Below are positions 51,455-63,708 of a DNA stretch of 64,000 nucleotides, in pieces; position 1 is the stretch's first letter; the number at the start of each line of letters is the position of its first letter. The notes beneath the pieces were generated by a model. That model had not been told where the DNA came from, made no database searches, and saw only the letters and a program-made list of their open reading frames with translations. Position numbers and translations under genes: made by a program. This DNA is from Clusia tigrina (Eukaryota > Arthropoda > Insecta > Diptera > Clusiidae): the NCBI GenBank assembly GCA_920105625.2, contig OV050033.1, positions 16,822,001 to 16,886,000 of the forward strand, given 5' to 3'.

Positions 51455-51711
51455 TCATATTTCAATTGCGAGTTCCTGACAGCTGCCTATACAAAACCAT
51501 ACTAGAGCACCCTTTTGAATGGTATGAGAATCTGTTGTAAATTCTATCCTGCTGCAACTTCTATAATTAGTATCAATTTGCGACCCTATCACGCTGCTAG
51601 AGAGATCATTTCGAAATCGAAGATTGTTAGATAAATAAATCACGACTAAGCCTGACATTAGCTGATGATTAAGTTCGTATGGCTTTGCAGGAATGGCAAA
51701 TCCCTGGTTAG
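51455..51711 (-). CDS. Possible terminal exon of an unrecognised protein
   Basis: The minus-strand frame is open for 128 codons (51841 to the stop at 51455), without low-complexity sequence and in a region free of recognised transposons. There is no ATG near its left end. A good splice-acceptor-like sequence (TGTTCTCTGTGTACCTGCAG, AG at 51713-51712) suggests an 85-codon exon beginning at 51711. The translated end reads SSSVIGSQIDTNYRSCSRIE, then WFCIGSCQELAIEI and stop, with three cysteines. Read from further upstream, FILALIWLVLCVPAANQG looks like a signal peptide core, but no initiator Met precedes it. I do not recognise the protein. A chance open frame remains quite possible. Confidence 0.25.
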
Positions 51712-52530
51712 CTGCAGGTACACAGAGAACAAGCCATATCAGTGCTAATATGAAATCAGTTTGCCTCAAAGTTGTCTGTGTGATTATTTTTATTTGCAGG
51801 CATATTAAATTTCCTTTCAATTCAGTTTGATTTGCCAGCAACCCACTGCAAGAGCAGCGTTTGAGCTAAACGCGCACAGCGAATGCGAATGGGTATTAGA
51901 AAAAATTCGCAAGTACACCAATAAAATAAAATAGAATGTAATGGAATAAAATGAAATTCAAGCAGAAATCCAATTACACGCAGAAAGCGAAAACGACTCA
52001 CACAACAACAGAGAATAACAACAGAATTGCACGCTCTCTCTCCCGCCCCCGTCGCTCTAATCGTCTAAAGGCCATTTTGCAAATAATTACCATGGCTTTC
52101 ACAATTACCAGCAGCACAGAGATTAGTATCGGCGCATACAAAGCAACTGAATTTCAGTGGAAAATTATTAACGCCGAAGTGGTTAATAAGCGTGGCAGGG
52201 CCCGGCAGCTCCTATAGGCCGCCTGCTTTGTGGAAAAAGCAGACCCACATGGCCACATGTGGCTGCAGGAGAAAAAAGACAGCCAAACAAAAATAATCGT
52301 AATCCCCACCAATACATTCAAACTCACAGCGTCACTGCCACATCCGCACGCACAAATGGCACCATTTGGCTTTGTGGAGGCACACACGCTTAAGCTGATT
52401 CGCTACCATGCACACACGCACACACCCATATGCGCGGCTGTGCTTTCACCCTTTCTTTTTGATCAGCCATTTCCGTCAATCTCAGCTTAATCAGCTTAAT
52501 TTAGGCTCCACAAAAAGCGTGGTGCGTGGA

Positions 52531-52565
52531 GTGCTGGAGTGCTGGAGTGCTGGAGTGCTGGAGTG
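52531..52565 (+). repeat. 8-bp minisatellite, 4.4 copies
   Basis: Perfect copies of GTGCTGGA, giving an artefactual repeated peptide pattern in the overlapping frames. Confidence 0.9.
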
Positions 52566-53381
52566 TTTGACTTGCTCAGTAGTAGCCGCGGAGCTGAACT
52601 TTAGAATCCATAAAAATTTCCAAAGAACATAAAAGCGTTTGGATATTAGTACTCGTGCTTTGCGTTTGTTTGACTTATCCCCACCACAACCACTCTCTCG
52701 TCCTCAGCTCCTTTCGGGCCTTTGCGGTGGGCCCTGCCAATAATCTCTGCCATTTTGTGCAGTACTCGTATTAATGTTTCAAACACAATTGCGAGAGGCT
52801 TTTTCATTAGCACGGAGCCGTATCCTGTGTTGCTGATTGCACCGACACACACACACACACACACACCCACTTTTGCCCACACACACACACATGCACGGGG
52901 GAGAACAAGCTTATTATGTGCACGAACAAGTGGTAATGTCAATTTGCGCTTAAGTAATTTGCGCGCTTTTTTCCAGTTTTCGATTCTTTCGGGATTCATT
53001 TTTTGTCCGCAGGACGATGAGGCAAAAGTACTCGGATTGGTTTGTATAAATTACAATTTGGCTTTGCATTTTTTTCTGGGCAGTTTAATTTTTAGTCCAT
53101 TTCTTCTATTTTCGTCCCCTTTTTGTGTGCATTCCAATTAATTTTCCACTGCTGCGACTAAACATGCATTGATATATTTCCTTTATTACCGCTCCCTTTT
53201 CTTTTTTGTACAATTCCGCTGCTGTGTTGTTGTTGCTCTTTTCCGAAAATATTCTCAATAGCTGTGCTTCGCCCGCCCCTCGCGGCTCTTGCTTGAAATT
53301 GAATTTGTTTTGCTTACTAACATCGTTCGTTTCTTTGCGTTCGTCCCTTTTTGGCCTTATTGTCAACGAAACTAGCCTTTT

Positions 53382-53383
<2 letters not shown>

Positions 53384-53413
<30 letters not shown>
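53384..53413 (+). repeat. (GT)15 microsatellite
   Basis: Uninterrupted GT dinucleotides, among the longest perfect GT/CA arrays in the window and so likely polymorphic. Confidence 0.95.
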
Positions 53414-53414
<1 letters not shown>

Positions 53415-55322
53415 TCTTGTGGATTGCTCAGTCTCTTTCTTGCTGGTTGGCTGTCTTGTGTGTTGTCCGGCTTGCTGAGCGCATCCTTAACATGATGAAA
53501 ATAAACGACTTGTTCATTCCCCATTATTACTGGCGCCCCCACCCACTCCCCTTAGTCGCCTAACTAACCAAAAACTAATATATTTATATTGACCAGCAGC
53601 TAATTGAAATCGTTTTTGCCGCACTGCTCTGTTCGCTGTATCCTTACTTGCCAGCGCCCACCGACGTACGAGTAGCGGCGAAACGACGACCGAGGGACGG
53701 CGCAACGACACATCCAAAGGCGTACGATAAGTTAAGCGCTAATTAAATGATTCAATGATTCTCCTTTGTAATTTCTTTTTATTGTTTTTCATGTTCTTTC
53801 AATTGCTTTTATGCGCTTACAAGCAGTTTCACTCTGTAACTCCTTCAACGTTCACACAATGTCCTTGTTATTGAGGAAATGTCCTACCCTCTGTGTGACT
53901 GTGTGACTGTGTATGCTGCTGTGTGTGTGTCTTGGCTCTCGGTCGCTTAAGTGTGTGTAAGTGTGCGCATGTTTGCGTATGTGTTAATTGAATTTTATGT
54001 TTAAGTTTGTGTGTTTGTGTTGAGTTTGTGCTGAGCAATTGAATTTAATTTTCTTGCATTGGTTTCTTATCCCTGCTTCATTCCCATTTTAATGCGCATA
54101 ATACGGCCAAGATTGGCCGCCCACAAAAACCCACTCCCACTCTGACACACTCACTCGCATGGCCGTATATTTTGTTTGTTTGTCTGTAGCAGCTGTACTG
54201 GCAGCAGCGGTAATTGAAAATAAATACAAATATTGACAAGTTTAATTAGAATAAGTTATTCTCGTATTACATTATGGAATATCGCTTCGAATGAGCCCGG
54301 GGCTGCCAGCATGCGCAGGTAAATAAAATCTCAACTGTTATAGGAAGGTCAACACATATTTATGACTCGTGTGCTTGATTATACGCCGCTTAAATGCTTT
54401 CATATTTACAGTTATAAAAACGCAATACTCACAAATCGTGCCCACTGGTTTTATCGGGATATTTTCCTTTCACATTTCTGCCTTTGCGGTTTTCAGCATT
54501 ATTGGGAGCGCCGCTTTTTTTCTTGGCGTTCTTAAGTGGCGTATTCCTTGCCATTGCCGCCGCCACTCACTTACCGCAATTCTCACAGCTCACAACTCAC
54601 AATTCACATACTTCTTTGCACATTGCGGTGCGTTCTTCAAGAAGTTGAGCTCACCTGCTCCACACACTCGACCTGCATGCGAGCATTGTGCAAACCGATG
54701 ACGATGTGGATTTGCAGTACAGTAACTTTTTTTCGACAACAACCGCTTCGGGTTTTTTTCTCTTTGCGGATTTTTCAGCTCAATCAGAAATAATTCATGT
54801 GGAACACATAACAAGTAAGCAGTAAAATATTTTTTCATGTACGAGCATTACAAATCCGCCGCAGGGTTATAAGGATACAAACTCGCTCACCGCAGACGGC
54901 AGTGCGCGAGCCAGCTTACCTCACATGAAAGCAGACTGAAAAGTGCGGCGAGCACAACTGAGCGCTGGTATTGTGTTTAAGTTCATTTTTAGCTGCATTA
55001 GTCCTTGGCGACTGAAAGCATTTTTATATCCCCACCACTTAGTGAGCGCGCGTGTTGTCCTTTTTCTGGGGATTTGTGCAAACCGAGCTGCAATACTCAT
55101 ATTTGGTTCATGGTAAACATCGTAAACTGGCTTCTTCCGGTGTGGTTACAATGATTGGGTCAGTGTCGATTTACACTGAATTTGCAGCAAAATTCACTCG
55201 CACCCAGTTGGGAAAGCTGAAGCCTGAAACAAGGACATTGTGTGCAACGGACTGAACAACTAGGAAGAATCCTGTAATGGCTCTCTATCTTAACCACTCG
55301 TTTCCAATTGGTTTCATTAATT

Positions 55323-55398
55323 AGGTTGGATTAGGCAAGAGAATACCAATACCAAGAATAAGGTTGGATTAAGCAAGAGAATACCAATGCTGAGAATA
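55323..55398 (+). repeat. Tandem duplication, 2 x 38 bp
   Basis: AGGTTGGATTAGGCAAGAGA at 55323 and AGGTTGGATTAAGCAAGAGA at 55361, each continuing with ATACCAAT and ending GAATA. Confidence 0.9.
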
Positions 55399-55523
55399 CC
55401 GATTTCATTCATACTACACGTGATCAACTTACCGTATCATTTCAAACATGATAATACTTTACTGTCTGTGGCGTAATGTGGTAAACTCACGACTAAATAT
55501 TGTTACCAAAACAATCAGAACTA

Positions 55524-55732
55524 TTATGTATTATTATTATTATACCTCACACCATAATAAATTATGAGTGCAAGGTGTTGGGGGAATGAGTACTAGCTAC
55601 AGAGGCTTTCTACTCGAAGAGAAAAAGTTTTATAGAAAGAAGCATTTTGGAGACCAAGCTCGTGGCAGGATTTGAACCTGCGACCCTCGAGGTGTAAGTC
55701 TGGCATGCTTAGACCACAGAGGGTGGCCCAAA
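55524..55732 (-). mobile_element. tRNA-derived SINE with target-site duplication
   Basis: On the minus strand a tRNA-like head carries an A box (TGTGGTCTAAGCATG, 55718-55704) and a B box (GGTTCAAATCC, 55678-55668). The T-arm is intact: GCAGG pairs with CCTGC around a 7-nt loop. The acceptor stem does not pair, so it is not a functional tRNA gene. About 110 bp of unrelated body follows, ending in an A/T-rich TAATAATAATAATA tail at about 55544-55531. The whole 209-bp unit is flanked by the 8-bp direct repeat CAGAACTA at 55516-55523 and 55733-55740. Internal RNA polymerase III promoter, unrelated body, simple tail and target-site duplication together define a SINE. A degenerate relative lies at 28778. 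Confidence 0.85.
55668..55718 (-). promoter_or_regulatory. RNA polymerase III internal promoter (A and B boxes) of the SINE
   Basis: GGTCTAAGCATG matches a tRNA A box loosely, and GGTTCAAATCC matches the B box GGTTCGANTCC at 10 of 11 positions. The two are about 25 bp apart, close to tRNA spacing. Confidence 0.65.
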
Positions 55733-55740
55733 CAGAACTA

Positions 55741-56514
55741 AGAAGGACTACTTGGGGGCAGCATAAACATATATAAATGAAGATAGTTCCACTTGGCACA
55801 TAACACTGACTGAACTATTAATCCTAAATTATTAGTAAGATATTATTTGAATGTATACCAAGAGACAATCTAGAAATGTGGACAATGTATTTAATGAACT
55901 GACAATGACTTTATGAGTGCAGGAATCAATCCGAAATACATCGAGAAAGTGATGTCAAAACATTTCGACATTTATGCAAAGCTCTGCGATTGACTGCGGT
56001 TAATGTATCAAATGACAAATGAGCATTGTAGCAAATGAATGTTAGAAGACGAGATGCCCGACAGAATGCTGACATGTTACATTAACAATAATAAGGAACA
56101 TTGTAAGTGTTCACTGTACCAGTAATCACATTAAATCCACGAGAAAAATGCATAGTAAAAAGGACGAGAACCAACCGATCAACCAAGGAAGGCAGAAAAG
56201 TAGTTGCAACGAAAGCAGATGATAAGGCAGGCAAGAGCTAAGCAGTATAATATTTATCAGGGTGACATCAGAGGAAATACCACACAGCAATGGGAGGAAA
56301 CTTAATAAAACAAAAAGACTAACTACACTAGCAACAGCCACGAGACGAAGACGGAGGAGTAGAACCTGCGTAGTTACTGTAAAGCAGCCCTATGAAGCAG
56401 TTGGTAGCAGGCGATGTGGACCATTGTCAACAAATTTTTGAAAGCGAACTAAATTCAAAACTGGGGCAACAGCACACGCACCAAAAAATTTACCACAATC
56501 AGAGCAATAGGTTC
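55741..56514. other. Non-coding stretch
   Basis: Nothing recognised. Confidence 0.45.
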
Positions 56515-57010
56515 TTCTTCTTTGATGGCCTTACATCGGATGATCTGTCTTGGCCGCCTCCATAAAGCTTCGCCAATCACCTCTGATATGCGAGAGCAGC
56601 TGGCAAGGCCAAGTAGAAACAGATTCCCTAGCATCTGGACTTTTCAACGGAGATTCGGTAGTCATATTCTGCGCGTTCCACCACCATGTGTCGAAAAATT
56701 CACCCTCTGAGCCGGAGCGTCCTTATTCATGTGCTCAACATGACCAAGCCAGCGGAACCGCTGGATTTTCATGCGCTTGACTATGCTATTGTTGGCTTAT
56801 AGCTCATATGCTTCATCGTTTCATCTTCTTCGATATGCGTCGTCCACAGTTATTGAACCATTGATCTAGCGAAGTATCTTCGTCTCGACTGGTCGCAACA
56901 TCCTCTCCTCATTGGTTGTTATTGTTCACGTCTTAGCGACATACATTAAGACGGGAAGCATGAGGGACTTACAGAGCGTTATTTTCTTTCATAGAGAGCA
57001 ATAGCGGTGC
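56515..57010 (-). pseudogene. LINE reverse-transcriptase C-terminal relic (WRSF tail)
   Basis: On the minus strand, LCKSLMLPVLMYVAKT and TNEERMLRPVETKILR match the post-RT segment of insect LINEs, normally read as LI.PVL.YG.E.W followed by E.K.LR. Then come NNSIVKRMKIQRFRWLGHVE and, after frameshifts, DWRSFMEAAKTDHPM with a stop. The sequence after the stop, GGCCATCAAAGAAGAAGAA, ends in an AAG-repeat tail near 56515. Stops follow AKT and KILR, and at least two frameshifts are needed. It has the same architecture as the relics at 22700 and 47434, but a different terminus and tail, so it is another family. Confidence 0.75.
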
Positions 57011-57558
57011 CCTAAAAACATTAGCTACTAATTCTGTCTTCATCTAATTTTTCTCCAATGTCCAAAGCAGCGACACGTGAAAGATCTTCTGAACCACTAC
57101 AGGTACATACACTACCAGAACTATTCTTTTATTTGAAGTAAATCAAGGTAAATAAATTGCTAACACACAGACATGGATAACCGGGATATTTGACGCTTTC
57201 ACAGATTTCTTCAGCGACTAATGAGAGTGCCTGATGAAACAATAATTTATGGATTTGCCTTAGACAGAGTAATCTGGTCTAATGGTCTAAGCCGACTTCT
57301 ATTGACATCAAAGAGAACAGCATACAAAGCAGATTTACGGACTATTTCGATATATGGGCCATGAACTCAGTAAACCTGGCTTGAATCAGCTACAATCAGT
57401 AGTTGAAAGACTAATTTTAAAGAAATCTTGTAGAATACAAATATATATGAATAAAATTTTATGAATTTAATAGTAAAAAAAATGGATATTCGTGTTATGA
57501 ATGTTTGTAGCTGATTCTTCACCACCGATAAGCTTTTCCGAATTCAGTAGCTACCATG
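57011..57558. other. Non-coding stretch
   Basis: Nothing recognised. Confidence 0.45.
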
Positions 57559-57850
57559 GTTAGGTTAGACTGGTTGACCGAATAAGCCACGCATAGACCT
57601 CTTAGGTCCTTAGAGATGCCAGATCAATGTCCATTTACAACTCGCGGAAGTAGAGAACATTGCAAAGGGAGGGGTTTTGTGAGAACCGTATATGTGGAGC
57701 GATTCCTTGGGTTGAAACAGGAAGGGGTTTTTCCAGAACCGAGTAAGTTGAGCTATTCCTTGTGTTGAAACATCTGTTAACCTCATAAACCAGGGAACCC
57801 AAGTATTTTAAGCGTGCTCTAACGATTAATGGACACAAACATTGGACATG
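57559..57850 (-). pseudogene. Probable LINE 3' end with CCTAACC terminus
   Basis: The minus strand reads CLCPLIVRARLKYLGSLVYE near 57840, resembling the CPAL..RLK.LG segment that closes LINE RNase H regions. Its 3' end contains GGTCTATGCGTGGCTTATTC and stops at CAGTCTAACCTAACC at 57559. The frame then runs through an internal tandem duplication. The RNase H match is short, so the call rests on this motif plus the terminus. Confidence 0.45.
57667..57771 (+). repeat. Tandem duplication, 2 x ~52 bp
   Basis: Two copies, each running from GGAGGGG or GGAAGGGG through GAACCG and ATTCCTTG to GTTGAAACA. They lie inside the LINE 3' relic. Confidence 0.85.
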
Positions 57851-57994
57851 AGTGGCTATCAAATTCATCACTGAATTACAAACAAACTTCAACATCAAAA
57901 TATGCGTGCAAAACAAAATATTGGAATGAAGGAAGTTCCAATTCAGTTGACAATTTGTACTTACAACGGCTTTGAGTACCACCAACAATCCCAA

Positions 57995-60900
57995 AGGTAA
58001 ACAACTGCAACTCTAGACTATCTATTCTGAATCATGGCATAGCAAGGGAGTGTTTGAACTCAAATTGACTTGGTCCTAATTCAAACTGCAAATCGTATCA
58101 GCAACAAATAAGCAACTTTAAATAGACTGATAATCACACATGAACAGCCAAATATTTGAATTTTATCACCGTATTATTGTTTATAATAAAGTTTAAACAA
58201 ACAAACATGCTAATTACAAATTAATAAGCAAAAACACACAGAGTCAATAAACGCACACATGCGCGTTCGGCCTTGAATGCAGTCATCCGCAAATGATTTA
58301 GGAAAACATTGATTATCATTTTTTTCTGCTTGTTCAACGTAGTATAAAATTGTGCCAATAATAATAAATCCAGTGGCAATATTTTTGTTTGTTTTATTGA
58401 TATAATGTTAACAATAGCAAATTACTCAAGCGTCTGCGATGAACGCGCCAACAGGTGTCATACGAGTCATACGAGTAATTACGACTGAACAATAACGCAG
58501 CAGATGATAAAATTCGCAAGGACGATGGGAAAAGTGGTGCCGAGAAATGGTTACCAAAGAGCGAACTTTCGTACCTCTGGTGGCAGCAATATCTGTAACT
58601 GCAGCTCTTGAGAAGCAAGGCAAGTTTCCGGATAACTACAGTCAAGCTACGAAAAGAGCTGAAAGAAGAGCTTTTGAGGAGGTTTAGAAATGTTTCTTTA
58701 CCTATGGAAATAATCTTGAATGTTACACCATTGCAAAGGATTCATTTATCAAAGAAGCTGACTTTCATTCTTTTTTCTTCTTGTCTCATTCTTAGATTCT
58801 TCTTTTCATTCTTAGATCAGGCAACTATCCGACTTGTAGATGACTTAGATAACGCTCAATACAATGGCATATAAATGGAGTCCTCGCAGGTATTGAGGGT
58901 TTGGTCTTACATATAATAACCATCAATGGACTATAAAACTTGGTACCCGGAACGAAGCTCAGCGGCCTCTAAGTTGGTCACAAATCTTCATATTCATGTA
59001 GTCCTCCCAGGCATATATTAAAAAACTTTCAGTGACAGCTTTTTACCAGAAATTTGTCTTTTAATAAGAATGATTTTTAGAGTCATAAAAGTTCATACTC
59101 GCAGAAACACCAATTTAAGATTGCCAGTTTGCGCTTTCCTGCAATTCACGCACGAAAAATTTGTGACTCGTCCTGGCTCAAATCCAGTTTATTTGATTCT
59201 AGAGGCCCTTTTTCATATTTAGCTTGAACCACAGCTCTTAAGGAATATATCTCTAATACATTCTGATCCTGGCACACTAAACCACTGAGGAAAGTTTTAT
59301 AACCATCCAGAGCTCAAGCTTTGGCTGATTGACTCAAAACTCACAAAGATGAACATTGTAGAGACATTGTAGGGAAAAAAGGATATAACCAGGACTGAAT
59401 ACACTACTAACATGTTTTCATAATACTAATATACTATATATTGAATACTCTAAAGACGTTTATAATTATCGAGGAAGACTCATTCAGCATATTTGCGCGT
59501 TATATCAATATATATCGGCACTACCAGTGATTACTTTTTGATTTGCATAAAGTTACTTGTATGTGTTAATCATCCTTACCCATTTGTGATTTGGAGAATT
59601 TGAAAGAGATAAAAAAAGTTTTACAATTTCAGTGCTTCTGGTCCCTCCATACAATTACTCATTTTTATTTAATTTCCATCTAGTTTTGACATCCTTTTTG
59701 CCATTAGCCACCATACTATCTTGGACTTCATACGAACTTCTTCAACGGCTTTGACTAAAGAGCTCTCTTGATATTGTCCTCTACTATTGATAAAATTAGT
59801 CCAAGTATACTATTTACAGGTTGGTAGTAATCTCAGGGAGTTTAACTCGAACCACCATCCAACCATCCAAGGACATACAGTGACTTCAGGTTTCTTTATA
59901 CATAGAAATAATGACGGCTTCCTATCCTGTTGATTGCAAAAATTTGCATTAAGAATTGGCAGAAAATCTCAGACAAAAGTACAGAACTATCTGTGAAGGT
60001 ACTCTCTTAAGCAGACCGCCAGGCGTGCTCTGAATTGCAAAACTAACCAACCCAAATCCGCCGACGGAATCTTACAAAACATCTACGCAGATCCTTCCTC
60101 TGCTGTTGCATATTTAGCACACAATTAAATTGCATATTAATTAAAATATAAACTAGAATTATTTATAGTGAAATTTCCATAAAACTCCCGTCCCTCCGTC
60201 CGACCAGCCGTCTGTCCATCCTGAGCTAAATCTGACACCATAGTGACACGAAAACATACAAACACAATCTCATCTTAAGCTTTCGACTGCACGGTAACGC
60301 GATGGCAGCAGCAAGACCGACACGGGAAAAAATCGCAAACAAGAAACAAACAGCAAAAGGATATACAAGCACAGCATAAGACGTTGCGGAGCGAGCACAG
60401 CCACACGTACACGTACAACAATGTGCAAAGTCAGCAGCGATGGCGCAGCATAAAGAAATGCAAATATTGTCACTGCTACGAGTGTCGTGACACTGTTTTT
60501 GTACAGATTTACCGAGCGTAGCTGTAGGCAAGCAAGCAGAGCAGAGCAGAGCAGAGCAGAGCAGCGCAGAGCCCGCTTCATCCGGCAACACGACAAAAAC
60601 AAATTGAAATGTGAAATGTGAGCTGAACTGGTGTAGAGCGGTGCAGGGTGCAGTGCGGTGCGGTACGGTGCGTACCAAGCAGCAGTGCCGCAAAGGATCA
60701 ATTGCATGTTGAGCAAGTTGCACCCAACAGCAACGAGCGGAGTTTCCTTGTAAGTGCTTGTGTTGCAGTGGCCTGCATTTGTGCTGCTTGCTGATGTCAG
60801 TTCCGGGGCAGAGGAGGCGGCTTTGGCACAAATTCTTTCCTGTCTGTTTCTTTAATACACGAAAAAGAATGTTGAAGTTAATCTGATGTGCTTTTAGGAC

Positions 60901-63708
60901 TCTCCGAGCCAATTCAATGCTTGGTATATGAGTGCATGCATTTCTAAATATGAACACCACCGCCCACCACCCACGATTAGTATGTGTGCTTTATTCGATT
61001 CCGATTTTTCCGCACAGGGTCCACTGCCCGCGAACACACCACACAAGCTGGCAGGAGCGTCATGTCTCGTAATTAAATTACGCTTTGGAAAAGTTGTCAG
61101 CTCTAACATTTAAATGGATTTCATCGTGATGCAGCTTCCCTATTCCGCGACGCTTATTTATAGCGGAGGTATTGGCTTTTTTCTGCTCGCCGCCTCCCCT
61201 CCTGCCATCAGTTTGACATATAATTCCATTTGGTGTTGCAACGCAAATAATCAATTTAAATCGTCAAATTGCATTTCCTACGATGTACTGCGCTCAAATG
61301 GCTCATTTCCCTGATTCTCTGATTGCACATGTACGACTATGAATGGAGCTGTTATTAGTAGCTCAGCGAGTATATCTAATTGGGTCATTGTGCAGTGCAG
61401 CGTTTGTGGTGGCGAACGATCGCATATGTGAGCATCTGGATGACAATTAGTGGAATATTCAGCAATACGAACGAAATGTGGACGCTTCCTTACTGATTTT
61501 GCGATACGAGGATAATGAATAAAATAAAATGGCAAATAAATCAAAATATCCTTTTTGAATTAAGTAGCAATGTTGACAGTTAAAGGCAAGAAAAGTGAAG
61601 GCTCATTTTCGATTGCTGTTGACCCTCTTCTGGGCACTGGAATATCCTAACAATATTTGCTGCCACACACTTGTCACACTTTATTCACTTGTGACACTTT
61701 TTGTGGTGTTTGAAACACATCTGCAGAAAGTGCAATCTCTCGGTTTTGGGGGAAAAGTGTTTTGTCAGTGAATGAATTTAATGCAGGACTCTCTGAAAGC
61801 TCTCTAGGAAATTTCAATGATCTTAACTTAAAGGAACTGCTCCCTTTAGATTCACGCATGGTCTCGATATTCTACATTCTAAAATATTTAAGTCCTCGAG
61901 TGCCGAATCCTTGCCCACATAATAATTCATTATCATGTCCGTTGTAATAAATTTTGGCTATAAATTTGCTCCACTTTAAATAGTTTTAAATCCTTCCCGA
62001 AAGCGTCAATTCTCCGCAAATAATTTGTAATTTCAGGCCTGCTGTTTTCAATGAATATCTCGAGCGCTGTTGTCGCTGCTGTTGCTGTTGCTGTTGTTCA
62101 CTTGCTGCATATGGTAAATATTATGCAACGACAACTTAATCTACTTAACTGAAATTAATTTCATTCTCGCTAATCGCGCACACTCCACTCCACGTCTATG
62201 CAAGACACTGTTTGAACGGATGCCGCTGAGTATGCTCGTGTGCTGTTCATGTTGTTGTGTCGTTGTTGATGCTGCATTTGTGCAACACAGCAACTTATAT
62301 TGTTGTGCAGCTGAGGGATATGTTTACAGACAAGTTACAACAACGTCATCAACATACAGCAAACACAACAGCAGGCGCGTTATTCATTTGCTGCCACTAC
62401 GTGTGTGTGTGTGTGCGTGTGTGTGTGTGTACTTTGCACTTTTTTACATTATGCTCGTAATTGCATATGTACACACACAAACACACCCTCCCACTCATGC
62501 ACACATACACAAGCAATTTCAACTGACACATCAAGCCTACTTAATGTTAATGGATTTGCGATTTCCCGCCCTTCTTTGTGGGAGCAGCGCCCAGTCCCAG
62601 AGGGACCCCCTGCTGCAGCAGCGTGTGGCAAGCAAACATTTTATAATTACTACAATGTAACATACATTTAGGGGAAGAATGAGCAAATATTTTATAAGCT
62701 CTTTAAAATACTGCAAATGATACTCGTAATAAGCGCATGCATTACGACTCCAGTAGGACCGCTGCGGCAGCAACTGACAGAATTGAATTAAATTTATTGT
62801 ATTATACTCAGTCCTGAGTCCTTCTTTGTGCGCCGTTTGCTGTGTAAATCCATTGTAGTCTGCTTGTAATGAACCCCATTCATTGCCAACGAAATAGCTG
62901 CCAGTTGCAGTGAGAAATTTTGGCTTTGTAAATGTGCCATGCTCTCATCACAAAGCAAGTCTATTTTAATTACCACAATTGTCGGACTATCCCAATGCGA
63001 GCGGGTGGGCCACAAGCACTACGATAATGGTTCTTGCTGTTTTATCTCTGCACTGCTGAGTATTAGCGTTCTTTCTCAGCGGCCAATTAACACACGTATT
63101 GATAACTTGCATGCACGTATTCGCAGCAGCAACAAAAAATGTTGCTTAATGAAAATCCAACCAACCAAAAAAGCCTTCTGTGTAATGGAAATATGATTTG
63201 ATGATGTTGCTGAACCGCCCACTGAAGGCGCACTTCATGCTCCTGTCTGGCGTTTTGCCTGTATCGCTCATTATCGGCACATTTTGTGCTCTCGAGTATT
63301 CTGTAATGAGCCGCAAATTTCACGTACGCAATAAGTTCGTTGTTCATAATCTCATATATCAGCGTACAGGGAAAATTTCCGATCGATGGTGAGGATGGAC
63401 GAGTTTTTTGACATTTTGCAATGTGCAAAAACAATGCTTCAAATTCTGTGTGGTAGTGGGCATATCTAATGGTGCCTATCAGGACTTCATGGGACACTAG
63501 TGCAATGCTTCTATGCAGGAACTTGCAGTGCATTTTAAAGATTTACTCTCAGGATATTCCCTCGAGTTGTGCATAGATATTAAACGATACCGACTGAAAG
63601 AAAACGCATTTATATTTTTAGTGACTGCAACATCACCCTCTAAATTACCATTACCAAGGTTATACAAAGATATGTGTACGGAATCTCTAGAAATTAAAGC
63701 AGAAAATA
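57995..63708. other. Mostly quiet non-coding stretch
   Basis: No gene recognised. A 244-codon minus-strand frame at 60226-60960 lies in T-poor plus-strand DNA and looks artefactual. (GT)n lies at 62401-62430, CA runs at 62470-62515, and GTTGCT triplets near 62080. Confidence 0.45.
60536..60572 (+). repeat. (GCAGA)n pentanucleotide repeat
   Basis: About seven copies of GCAGA with one GCAGC variant. On the minus strand it reads Cys-Ser-Ala-Leu-Leu repeats. Confidence 0.9.

Larger units (their letters stand above)
51850..55322. other. Non-coding stretch with several microsatellites
   Basis: No gene recognised. CA runs lie at 52845-52867 and 52880-52891, (GT)15 at 53384-53413, and GT-rich DNA at 53880-54020. 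GC-richer patches at 53640-53720 and 54880-54970 are unassigned. Confidence 0.45.

Noticed and set aside
55655..55731. A genuine tRNA gene
   Set aside because: A and B boxes and T-arm are present, but the acceptor stem does not pair and the unit continues into a body with a triplet tail and target-site duplication, so it is a SINE.
60226..60960. 244-codon minus-strand open frame, the longest in the window
   Set aside because: The plus strand here is T-poor, so stops are depleted on the minus strand. The translation contains the (GCAGA)n repeat read as Cys-Ala-Leu and Cys-rich filler, with no domain.
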